Source: Flavobacteriaceae bacterium LSUCC0859 (GTDB taxonomy: Bacteria; Bacteroidota; Bacteroidia; Flavobacteriales; Flavobacteriaceae). From it: a DNA stretch of 64,000 nt. How positions within the stretch are numbered: position 1 is the stretch's first letter; every line of letters starts with the position of its first letter. Positions 26,986 to 35,029 of this stretch are shown here, one piece after another. The stretch covers positions 62,001 to 126,000 of the forward strand of contig JAKOGP010000001.1 in the NCBI GenBank assembly GCA_022239325.1, read 5' to 3'. Both the position numbers and the translations under genes were made by a program. The notes under the pieces were generated by a model. That model was not told the origin of the DNA and did not search any database. It saw only the letters and a list, made by a program, of their open reading frames with translations.

Positions 26986-28131
26986 CTATGAGGTACTTAA
27001 ACTATCCCTAGAGGCGTAAGCTTTCTCATAGACCTCCTCGTAAAGAGGAAGAATTTTTAATAGATCAAAATCTTGTGCCATAAGGGCAGCGCGTTTTTTA
27101 AACTGAGATAAAACATGGGGGTCTTTCAGTATGCTAATGGCATTATTAGCCATTTCTTCTACCGCACCTACGGGGCTCAGATAGCCAGTTTCTCCATGAA
27201 TATTAACCTCTGGTATACCTCCGGTGTTGGAAGAAATTACAGGCACCTCATTTACCATGGCTTCCAAGGCGGCCAAACCAAAACTCTCAGACTCTGAGGG
27301 TAAGAGAAACAAATCTGAAAAACAGAGAATCTTATTTATTTCATTGCTATTTCCCAAGAATATAACCTTGTCTGTAATACCTAATTGTTCACATTGTATC
27401 TCTGCTTTTTCTCGCTCAGGTCCCTCTCCTACCATAAGCAATTTAGCCGGCAGCTGCTGTTGTATTTTATAAAACACAGCTATGACGTCTGGAATGCGTT
27501 TTACCTTTCTGAAATTAGAGATATGCGTCACAATGAGTTCTCCATCAGCTGCCATAAGGCTTCTCTGGCAGTCTGTAAAAGAAGGTTTGTACTTGGTGGT
27601 GTCTATGAAATTTGGAATGACCTCAATTTCTTTTTCAATCTCAAACAAAGAGAGGGTGTCTTTTCTCAAACTTTCCGAAACTGCAGTAACTACGTCAGAC
27701 TGGTTAATACTAAAGGTGACCGCTGTTTTGTAAAAAGGGTGTTTCCCCACCAGGGTAATATCTGTCCCGTGCAGGGTGGTAATCATAGGAATATGAATAC
27801 CTTGCGCTGCTAGCATTTGCTTGGCCATATAACCCGCATAGGCATGGGGTATGGCATAGTGCACATGTAGCACTTCTATTCCATACATTTTTACGGTGTC
27901 TACCAATTTACTAGACAAGGCCAATTCATAAGGCTGATACTGAAACAAAGCGTATTCTGGCACATGCACCTCATGAAAATGTATGTTGGCATTTAGAAGA
28001 TCTAAGCGAACCGGTTGCTTGTAGGTCACAAAATGAATTTCATGACCCCTGTTGGCCAGCGCAATTCCTAATTCCGTGGCTACTACCCCACTCCCACCAA
28101 AAGTGGGATAACAAACAATGGCAATCTTCAT
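26986..28131 (-). CDS. bshA: N-acetyl-alpha-D-glucosaminyl L-malate synthase
   Basis: A 381-aa GT4-family glycosyltransferase making the first intermediate of bacillithiol, from UDP-GlcNAc and L-malate. It matches BshA closely: the start IAIVCYPTFGGSGVVATELG, HVHYAIPHAYAGYMAKQ, TTLHGTDITLVG, and the C-terminal nucleotide-sugar site LLPSESESFGLAALEAM. It starts 3 bp after the GH3 gene and is the last gene of the long minus-strand operon. Bacillithiol production fits the redox-rich company (Fe-S proteins upstream). Confidence is high because of the start motif and context. Confidence 0.93.
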   Translation of the reverse strand: MKIAIVCYPTFGGSGVVATELGIALANRGHEIHFVTYKQPVRLDLLNANIHFHEVHVPEYALFQYQPYELALSSKLVDTVKMYGIEVLHVHYAIPHAYAGYMAKQMLAAQGIHIPMITTLHGTDITLVGKHPFYKTAVTFSINQSDVVTAVSESLRKDTLSLFEIEKEIEVIPNFIDTTKYKPSFTDCQRSLMAADGELIVTHISNFRKVKRIPDVIAVFYKIQQQLPAKLLMVGEGPEREKAEIQCEQLGITDKVIFLGNSNEINKILCFSDLFLLPSESESFGLAALEAMVNEVPVISSNTGGIPEVNIHGETGYLSPVGAVEEMANNAISILKDPHVLSQFKKRAALMAQDFDLLKILPLYEEVYEKAYASRDSLSTS

Positions 28132-28134
28132 ATC

Positions 28135-29793
28135 TTATTCTTCTAATTTTGTGAGCGTTACAGGAAGCTGTCCTAAGGCACTAGCCTCTCCAAACAATAC
28201 CTGAACGGCATATTCACCCATTTGAGGTGCATTCTGATAACCAAAAAACACCGCGGGAATTTCATTAAAAAAAGGCAATTCTAATACCGCATAAGGCTTC
28301 GTAAAGACTGCCAAAATAAGGGAGGTTTCCAGACGGCTTAAACGCTTTAATAAGTCTATTTCTCCAGCAGTCATTTTATGTCCTTTATATGCCGTGGCCA
28401 TAGAACGGTGGTGTCCCACCACAATATAATCATAAGCCTCTAGTGCCCTCAGGTCTGCAGACAAATTCGCGAGGTCTATCTTATGAGCCCCACGAGATAT
28501 AAGTCCCTTTTCAAAAGCCTGACCACTGTCGTCTCCAAATTTCAAATAAGCAATTTTAGCATCTCTAGGAATATTCAAAGTAGCGCTGCTGGTCTGAACC
28601 ACGTAAGTAGCAGCTGCTCGGTAGGCTTCATCTATAGTTTGCTGGTATATGGGAGCATTTAAGTCTTCTGTAAGACCCTCCATAGGTATGGGTTGGTACT
28701 CCTGTAGTCCCAAATCGTATTTTGCGGCCAATATCTTTTTTACAGAATGTGCCAATCGCAATTCTGAAAGTTCCCCATTCTCTATGGCTTGTTTCAAATG
28801 TGCTACAGAAAGCTCCAAATTACTGGGAATGACCAGCACATCATTTCCAGCTAAAAAAGCTTTCAGGGCCACGTCACCGTCAGGAGAAAAATCAGAAGCC
28901 CCCTTCATATTTAAGGCGTCTGTAAAAATAAGCCCCTCAAATCCCAATTCTGTTTGTAATACATCTGTCACCACTTTTTTAGACAGGGAGACCGGTAAAC
29001 CAGGATCCTCAGTTAAAACAGGAACATCTAAATGCGCCACCATCACGCCTTGCACCCCCTGTAAAAGCGGTGTTTTATAAGGATATAACTCCACCTCATT
29101 AAGACGGGCCCTACTAAAAGGAAGCACAGGCAAAGCCTTATGAGAGTCTACTTCAGTGTCTCCATGACCCGGAAAGTGCTTAGCGGTAGTCAGGACCCCT
29201 GCAGCATTCATTCCTTGGCTCAGGGCCAGGGCCCTGGCCGATACATTTTTGACTTCCGACCCAAAAGAACGGTTACCAATAATAGGATTCATAGGATTGA
29301 TATTCACATCTGCCACCGGCGCAAAATTCATATGCACCCCCAAACGCTTGGCTTGCATGCCCATATGGTTCCCGAGAGTTCGAATGAGATCCAGATCTTG
29401 AATAGCACCCAAAGTCATGTTCCAGGGGTACTGTGGCACAGAGTCTAAACGCATGGCTACCCCCCACTCTGCGTCCATAGAAATCATTAGGGGAACCTTA
29501 GTAAGCGTCTGATAATGGTTGGTTAATTGCGCTTGTTTATAGGGCGTACCCAAAGAAAAAATAACTCCACCAGGTTGAAAATCCCGCACTTCATTTTCAA
29601 AAGCAACAAGTACCTCTTCAGAAGCTTGGCTTTGAACCATAATCACGAAAAGCTGGCCTATTTTCTCTTCTAAACTCAATTGCTCATAAGTATTTTCTAC
29701 CCATTGTGCTTTGGCAGAACTCTGGGCACTTAGAGACTCAATGCCTAAAAACATCAAAATAAAACAAGGAAGTAATAACTTATATCTGCTCAT
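28135..29793 (-). CDS. Glycoside hydrolase family 3 beta-N-acetylhexosaminidase
   Basis: A 552-aa exported enzyme (signal peptide to about residue 24). It has the GH3 NagZ-type signature KHFPGHGDTEVDSHK, whose Asp-His pair acts as general acid/base, and FTDALNMKGA with the nucleophile Asp. Residues beyond about 370 form an additional alpha/beta domain that classical cytoplasmic NagZ lacks. It probably trims GlcNAc from peptidoglycan fragments or other glycans in the periplasm. The operon also encodes a peptidoglycan amidase. nagZ is a reasonable analogue, but the extra domain and export mean the name is not given. Confidence 0.88.
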   Translation of the reverse strand: MSRYKLLLPCFILMFLGIESLSAQSSAKAQWVENTYEQLSLEEKIGQLFVIMVQSQASEEVLVAFENEVRDFQPGGVIFSLGTPYKQAQLTNHYQTLTKVPLMISMDAEWGVAMRLDSVPQYPWNMTLGAIQDLDLIRTLGNHMGMQAKRLGVHMNFAPVADVNINPMNPIIGNRSFGSEVKNVSARALALSQGMNAAGVLTTAKHFPGHGDTEVDSHKALPVLPFSRARLNEVELYPYKTPLLQGVQGVMVAHLDVPVLTEDPGLPVSLSKKVVTDVLQTELGFEGLIFTDALNMKGASDFSPDGDVALKAFLAGNDVLVIPSNLELSVAHLKQAIENGELSELRLAHSVKKILAAKYDLGLQEYQPIPMEGLTEDLNAPIYQQTIDEAYRAAATYVVQTSSATLNIPRDAKIAYLKFGDDSGQAFEKGLISRGAHKIDLANLSADLRALEAYDYIVVGHHRSMATAYKGHKMTAGEIDLLKRLSRLETSLILAVFTKPYAVLELPFFNEIPAVFFGYQNAPQMGEYAVQVLFGEASALGQLPVTLTKLEE

Positions 29794-29796
29794 TTT

Positions 29797-30282
29797 TTAT
29801 TTCATAAATTGTCCATGCCAGCTATCTGAGGCGGGTACTTCCCATGCCTGCTCAAATTCCGCTTTGGTGTTTACCAAATTGTTAAACACAATGGTATTCT
29901 TATTTACCGCTCGGTCTTTGGCCATCTGCTTAAAGTCCTTTAAGGTTTTATGGGCCACATGTGGGCCTTGCTTATAAGTGACATTCATTTTATCTAAAAG
30001 ATCTACCCCGTATTGGGCTTCAAGGCCTTGAATAAAATGCACAGATGCGTCTATGGAGCAGCCGGACGCGCTGCCTTGCTGCGCGTCTAATCCGAAGATT
30101 ATAAAGCGGTTATAGGGCATAGTTACCCCTGCGTGTAAAGCAGACCCATGGGCCGTCCAGTTCGCTAAGAAATTCTCGCAAGCCGCTTTAACGGCTGCAC
30201 TTTCTGCCTCTGTAAAAGGTCTGTTGCACTGATAAATCCAGATTCTAGAATATTCAGGTAAATCTTCAAAGGGCACTAACAT
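29797..30282 (-). CDS. Conserved Bacteroidota protein of unknown function
   Basis: A 161-aa soluble protein conserved in this operon across flavobacteria. It is often called 'ABC transporter ATPase' in databases, but no Walker motifs are visible. Recognisable parts are VPFEDLPEYSRIWIYQ, NWTAHG, RFIIFGLD and SGCSIDASVHFIQGLE. The start at 30282 (MLVPFEDLP) is preferred; the extra 12 residues of the longer frame are not family-like. It lies between the second Fe-S protein and the GH3 enzyme. Function unknown. Confidence 0.8.
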   Translation of the reverse strand: MLVPFEDLPEYSRIWIYQCNRPFTEAESAAVKAACENFLANWTAHGSALHAGVTMPYNRFIIFGLDAQQGSASGCSIDASVHFIQGLEAQYGVDLLDKMNVTYKQGPHVAHKTLKDFKQMAKDRAVNKNTIVFNNLVNTKAEFEQAWEVPASDSWHGQFMK

Positions 30283-30336
30283 AGGGCAATAAATAGGAGT
30301 TAAACACTGTAAAGCCAATGCTTCACAGCAAAAAAA

Positions 30337-31131
30337 TTATAAATCTGCCGCCTGGGCAATGAGTTCTGCGATGTCCAAAACAGGAATTTCTGCTTCTTTT
30401 TCTTTGTTTTTTATACCATCTGAAAGCATGGTATTACAAAAGGGACAGCCAGCTGCAATTACGTCTGGTGCTACTTCCAAAGCCTCTTCTGTTCTGGCTA
30501 TATTAATTTCTTTATCTCCAGGCTCTGCGTCTTTAAACATCTGCGCCCCACCTGCACCACAGCACAATCCCTTTTGCTTGCAGTTTTTCATTTCTACCAG
30601 TTGGGCGTCTAATTTTTTAATGAGTTCCCTCGGGGCTTCATACACGCCATTGGCCCTTCCTAGGTAACATGGGTCGTGAAAAGTAATTTTCTTTCCTTTG
30701 TATACCCCACCTTGCAAACTGAGTCTTCCTTCTTCTAAAAGGTCTTTTAGCAATTGGGTATGGTGAACCACCTCATAATTACCGCCCAAGGCTGGATATT
30801 CATTTTTTAGGGTATTAAAACAATGGGGACAAGCAGTCACTACTTTCTTAACCCCATAGGAATTAAGCGTAGCAATATTGCCTGCAGCCTGCATTTGAAA
30901 TAAAAATTCATTCCCAGATCGTTTGGCAGGGTCTCCACTACAGCTCTCCTCTGCACCTAAAACTGCGAAGGATACGGAGGCTTTGTTTAAAATCTTGACA
31001 AAGGCCTTAGTGATTTTTTTAGCGCGGTCGTCAAAGCTTCCAGCGCAGCCCACCCAAAATAAGATTTCTGCTTCTTTTCCCTTCGCGGCAACAGAAGCCA
31101 TGGTAGGAACTATAAGTTGATTTTCTGACAT
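30337..31131 (-). CDS. CCG-domain (Fe-S)-binding protein
   Basis: A 264-aa protein with two cysteine-rich CCG domains as in heterodisulfide reductase subunit B and glycolate oxidase/LutA proteins. The motifs are FWVGCAGSFD and VTACPHCFNTLKNEY in the first half, and HDPCYLG, LCCGAGGAQMF and AGCPFCNTML in the second. Such domains bind unusual [4Fe-4S] clusters and exchange electrons with a partner. The partner is almost certainly the membrane ferredoxin-type protein encoded 4 bp upstream. The start at 31131 (MSENQLIVP) avoids overlapping that gene. Confidence 0.9.
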   Translation of the reverse strand: MSENQLIVPTMASVAAKGKEAEILFWVGCAGSFDDRAKKITKAFVKILNKASVSFAVLGAEESCSGDPAKRSGNEFLFQMQAAGNIATLNSYGVKKVVTACPHCFNTLKNEYPALGGNYEVVHHTQLLKDLLEEGRLSLQGGVYKGKKITFHDPCYLGRANGVYEAPRELIKKLDAQLVEMKNCKQKGLCCGAGGAQMFKDAEPGDKEINIARTEEALEVAPDVIAAGCPFCNTMLSDGIKNKEKEAEIPVLDIAELIAQAADL

Positions 31132-31135
31132 AGAT

Positions 31136-32461
31136 TTAATTTTCTTGAGCCCATTGGAGCCTGTCTTGTTGGTTATATGGCCAAGGAGCCCCATTGTTCT
31201 CTATATTCCCCATCATATTATTTAAGGCCGCTGGGGCAGCAGATTGCTCCATAACCAAGTATTGCCTCATGTCCATGATAATAGACAATGGATCTATACT
31301 TACTGGGCAGGCTTCTACACAAGCATTACAAGAGGTACAAGCCCAAAGTTCCTCTGCACTAATATAATCTCCTAACAGCTGCTTTCCGTCTGGCTTAAAC
31401 TCTCCTTTGTTTAGCTTGGTATTTTCACCTACCTCCTGCAAGCGGTCGCGGGTGTCCATCATGATTTTTCTAGGCGATAATTTTTTACCAGTTTGGTTGG
31501 CTGGACATTCTGAGGTACAACGGCCACATTCCGTACAGGTATAGGCATTTAAGAGCTGTATTTGGTTCAGGTCCATGACGTCTGCAGCACCAAAACGCTC
31601 AGGAATTGGAGCATCTGCCGCTGGGGCGGCAAAAGGGTCTGCATTGGGGTCCATCATTAAAGCCACCTCTTTAGCCACTGTCTCATTATGAGCAAACTGG
31701 CCAGATGGGGTGAGTTTTCCTAAATAGGTATTGGGAAAAGCCAACATAATATGTAAATGCTTGGAGTAGTACAGGTAATTTAAAAAACATAAAATACCAA
31801 TGATATGAAGCCACCAAGCGCCACGCTCTAGCATAGTAAGATTATCTACAGACATACCATCTAGTAACGGGCTAATGAAACTACTCACTGGAAAAGCACC
31901 AGCAGAAACGTAGTGATCTGCCCCAAGTTGCTGTAATTGAAGATCTGCTGCGTTCATAATCAGAAAAAGACCCATAAGCACCCATTCTATATACAAAATA
32001 AGGTTGGCGTCTTTTTTGGGCCAGCCTTTCATTTCTGGTTTCCAAAAACGGGATAACTTTAATACGTTTCTTCGCAACCAAAATACAGCCACTGCAACTA
32101 CCACAAGTGCAGCGAGAATTTCAAAGGTGGCAATGAGTACGTTGTATGTAGTCCCTAAGAAAGCAAAAATTCTGTGGGTCCCAAACAGTCCATCAATGAT
32201 AATTTCTAATACCTCTATATTGATGATCAAAAAACCCAAATACACTACTAAATGCAGGATCCCAGAAACGGGCTTGCTCAGCATTTTGCTTTGACCAAAT
32301 GCAATAAGAGCTACATTTTTATAACGCTCTCTTTTAGAGCCTTCTAAAGTCACAGAGCGGCCCAACTTAATGTTTTTTATGAGTTGCCTAATATTTAAAG
32401 TAAAAAAACCAATCCCCGCTAGGAGAACCAGTAAAAAAATAATTTGAGGTAAATAGGCCAT
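31136..32461 (-). CDS. Membrane-bound [4Fe-4S] ferredoxin-type protein
   Basis: A 441-aa protein with about five N-terminal membrane segments (residues 5-25, 70-95, 105-130, 155-175 and 215-235; nitrate-reductase-gamma/HdrE-like). A cytoplasmic ferredoxin domain with two CxxCxxCxxxCP motifs begins at about residues 309 (CTECGRCTSECP) and 375 (CTSCNACVEACP). It probably passes electrons between the quinone pool and the CCG protein encoded next. The natural electron donor is unknown. The pair is conserved in this position in flavobacteria. Confidence 0.88.
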   Translation of the reverse strand: MAYLPQIIFLLVLLAGIGFFTLNIRQLIKNIKLGRSVTLEGSKRERYKNVALIAFGQSKMLSKPVSGILHLVVYLGFLIINIEVLEIIIDGLFGTHRIFAFLGTTYNVLIATFEILAALVVVAVAVFWLRRNVLKLSRFWKPEMKGWPKKDANLILYIEWVLMGLFLIMNAADLQLQQLGADHYVSAGAFPVSSFISPLLDGMSVDNLTMLERGAWWLHIIGILCFLNYLYYSKHLHIMLAFPNTYLGKLTPSGQFAHNETVAKEVALMMDPNADPFAAPAADAPIPERFGAADVMDLNQIQLLNAYTCTECGRCTSECPANQTGKKLSPRKIMMDTRDRLQEVGENTKLNKGEFKPDGKQLLGDYISAEELWACTSCNACVEACPVSIDPLSIIMDMRQYLVMEQSAAPAALNNMMGNIENNGAPWPYNQQDRLQWAQEN

Positions 32462-32465
32462 ATTT

Positions 32466-33437
32466 TTATTGCTTTATCTTGTCTTCTGCCGCTGGATCTT
32501 GCTCTGGAAGCGTATAGGGTTTAGACTTTTTCCCAAAAACAGAGACATTAATATACCGCTTTGGGTTAAGCCTTAAATCTTGAAGTAACAAACTGAGCTC
32601 TCTGGAAGTCTTGGTCAAATACTCATACATTTCTGCGTCTTTAGTCAATTTTCCCAAACTACCTTCTCCTGCCTGTATACCAGCAATAATCTGATCTAAA
32701 GAAGCTGCGGTATTGGACAATTTTTGAAAAGTAGTAGTCAAACCCATCTGACTAATAGAGTCTGTAAGCATTGCCAAATCTTCTGTAATACGGTGTACGT
32801 TTTGAATGCTCCCTTCTAAAGCCGTTTTATTGGTCACAATAAGCTCACTGAGCACCTCTGTTGTTTTTTCTGTGTTGGCAATTAGTTGGTGAAGACGTTC
32901 TATACTTTGCTTGAGATCTTTTTTAGTACGCCCATCCATTACTGTGTTAATATTGACCAGTAGAGAGTCTGCATGGCTTATTACATTTTCTACCTTATTT
33001 TGCAAAGGACTTAATTGCTGTTGTACCAATTCTGTCACACCCGGTTTAATAGAGGACACTAAGGTGTCTCCAGCCTTAGCAATAGGGCCCTGATCAAAGG
33101 CGGGCAAAATCTGTATGCCCTTTCCTCCTATAATTCCAGTGTCATACAACTCTGCTGTAGAATTCTTTGAAAACTCAAAACTATCGTCTACAGAAAAAGT
33201 AACTAACAGATTACCAGATGCGTCATGAAAACCTACTGAATTTACTTTACCTACCGTAAAACCGTTAATAGAAACCGCGGTTCCAGGCTGTAAGCCCCCA
33301 ACGTGGGAATACACCACATATAGGGTTTTGTTATTTTCAAAAAGGGAGGATGACTTTAAATAGCTATACCCTAAAATAAATAGTAATATGCCTCCAATGC
33401 CTATAACAGCTGTTTTAATTTCTCTGGATATTCGCAC
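32466..33437 (-). CDS. MlaD/MCE family protein
   Basis: A 323-aa inner-membrane-anchored protein. It has one transmembrane helix (about 10-28) followed by an MCE domain (LYVVYSHVGGLQPGTAVSINGFTVGKV...) and a long coiled-coil-like C-terminal helix region rich in polar heptads. MCE proteins form rings that carry phospholipids between membranes with an ABC transporter; no transporter genes are in this operon. The start is GTG at 33437. It lies between the amidase gene (51-bp gap) and the Fe-S genes (4-bp gap). Confidence 0.9.
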   Translation of the reverse strand: MRISREIKTAVIGIGGILLFILGYSYLKSSSLFENNKTLYVVYSHVGGLQPGTAVSINGFTVGKVNSVGFHDASGNLLVTFSVDDSFEFSKNSTAELYDTGIIGGKGIQILPAFDQGPIAKAGDTLVSSIKPGVTELVQQQLSPLQNKVENVISHADSLLVNINTVMDGRTKKDLKQSIERLHQLIANTEKTTEVLSELIVTNKTALEGSIQNVHRITEDLAMLTDSISQMGLTTTFQKLSNTAASLDQIIAGIQAGEGSLGKLTKDAEMYEYLTKTSRELSLLLQDLRLNPKRYINVSVFGKKSKPYTLPEQDPAAEDKIKQ

Positions 33438-33488
33438 GCTTTGTGTTTTGGTTCTGTAACAAATTTATGAATTATTAAATCAAACTGG

Positions 33489-34871
33489 CTAAGGAAGCTC
33501 TAGGCTTTTTAAAGCTTGAGATAAAGGCAGCTTTTCTCCATTTTGATAAGCCACAATAAATGCCGTGCTATAGCCTGCTTCAACCGCTTTAAGGAGTAAA
33601 TTTTTGGCGTCTGCGTAATTAGACACCCCGCCGTAAAGATATCTATTTAAGCTCCCTACAGCCTCCATAGAGAGCGGTTTCAAACCATTAAAATTCTCAG
33701 GAGATAGTTCCATTTTTTTGGCCACTGCCATAAGCTGTACTTTAAACTCAATTCCTACGTTCAATTTTTCTGAAATCTCCTTGTTATCCCCTCCCTTGGA
33801 AAGCAATTGCTTTGAAAGAATTTGCTCTTTGGGAACTTCATCTGAAGAAGCTTGCTTTGGAGCGATTTCTTTCTGTGCCAGTTCTTTTCCGGCAATTGGA
33901 GCCTTAGTAACTTCATCTGGTGTCACTTGCTTTGGAATGTTTTGCTTCTGAGTCGCCTCTTTGGCTTTGGGAAGCTGCTCTTCCATTTCTTTAGTGGCTG
34001 GTTCTTTTTTAACTTCCATAGAAGTTTCCTTTTGTTGGTTTGGAGGCAGGGCCTGAGAAACTCCTAAAGGATTAGACACTACAGAGCTGGAGCGAACACT
34101 GTTTTTATACTCCAAAACAGCTTCTGCTATGGCCTTGGCTATTTGCTCCTGTCCCTTTTTTGAATTCAGATAAGCCCCTTCACTAGGATTGGTTAAAAAA
34201 CCTGCTTCTACCAAAACAGAGGGCATAAAAGTTTGATGCAACACAATAAAACCTGCCTGCTTTACCTTTCTGTCATTTCGTTTTAATTGATTGGCAAATC
34301 GGTCTTGCATACTTTTTGCCAATTGAATACTCTGGTCTAAGAACTCTTCTTGCATGATGGTAAAGCCAATCACAGATTCCGGAGAGTTTATGTCATATTG
34401 GGCATAGCGCTGCTCAAAGTTGTCTTCTAAATAAATGGCTGAGTTTTCCTTTTTGGCCACCTCAAAATTACGCTTGTTGGCGTGTAAACCCAACACAAAA
34501 GTGCCTGCGCCATGGGCATTGGAGGTATGGGAATCGCAATGGATAGAAATAAATAAATCTGCTTTGGCCTTATTGGCAATCTCTCCACGTTTAAAAAGAT
34601 CTACAAAATGGTCGCTATCTCTAGTGTATATAACCTTAATGTCTTGGTTTGCTTCTAAGAGGTCTCCTGCTTTAAGTGCGATTTTTAGGGCTATAATTTT
34701 TTCCATATAGCCATTCCCAAGGTTTCCGGGATCTTTTCCTCCATGCCCTGCGTCTAAGACTACCACGAAAGGTTTCACAGGGTCTGGTGTAGACTTATTA
34801 GAAGCGTGGACCATGCTAAAAAGGCCAATGCAGCAGCTAAAAAGACAGAAATACAAGACTGTGGTTTTCAT
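33489..34871 (-). CDS. N-acetylmuramoyl-L-alanine amidase (Amidase_3)
   Basis: A 460-aa exported amidase (signal peptide to about residue 23) that cleaves the bond between MurNAc and the stem peptide. It has zinc ligands in VVLDAGHGGKDPG (His), the Glu of NGYMEK and LFISIHCDS (His), and the catalytic Glu in SVLVEAGFLTNP. After the catalytic domain (about 33-255) comes a low-complexity Lys/Gln/Glu/Pro-rich linker with near-repeats of 'KELAQKEIAPKQAS', then a C-terminal segment resembling a peptidoglycan-binding or SPOR-like module. It is first in the minus-strand operon and divergent from lptD. Confidence 0.92.
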   Translation of the reverse strand: MKTTVLYFCLFSCCIGLFSMVHASNKSTPDPVKPFVVVLDAGHGGKDPGNLGNGYMEKIIALKIALKAGDLLEANQDIKVIYTRDSDHFVDLFKRGEIANKAKADLFISIHCDSHTSNAHGAGTFVLGLHANKRNFEVAKKENSAIYLEDNFEQRYAQYDINSPESVIGFTIMQEEFLDQSIQLAKSMQDRFANQLKRNDRKVKQAGFIVLHQTFMPSVLVEAGFLTNPSEGAYLNSKKGQEQIAKAIAEAVLEYKNSVRSSSVVSNPLGVSQALPPNQQKETSMEVKKEPATKEMEEQLPKAKEATQKQNIPKQVTPDEVTKAPIAGKELAQKEIAPKQASSDEVPKEQILSKQLLSKGGDNKEISEKLNVGIEFKVQLMAVAKKMELSPENFNGLKPLSMEAVGSLNRYLYGGVSNYADAKNLLLKAVEAGYSTAFIVAYQNGEKLPLSQALKSLELP

Positions 34872-34977
34872 ATGAGAATTTATTTGTAGTATCTAATGTC
34901 GTAAAAATACAAAAAAGGAAGACGCTACAAACCCTAAATATATTGTTAAGAGCCCACAAGAAAATAAAAAATATGCG

Positions 34978-34985
34978 TAAGTTTG
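34978..34985 (+). promoter_or_regulatory. -7 element for lptD
   Basis: TAAGTTTG matches TAnnTTTG and lies 45 bases before the proposed TTG start. No well-spaced -33 TTG is visible, so this is tentative. Confidence 0.28.
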
Positions 34986-35029
34986 AGCCCTAAAATAGTG
35001 CCTTTGAGCACTGAAACTGACCACTGCTT

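Noticed and set aside
27385-27813. 142-codon plus-strand frame inside bshA, and similar frames within the GH3 gene (28649-29080) and pfkA (40187-40609)
   Set aside because: They are antisense shadows of well-conserved enzymes, without recognisable domains or ribosome-binding sites.
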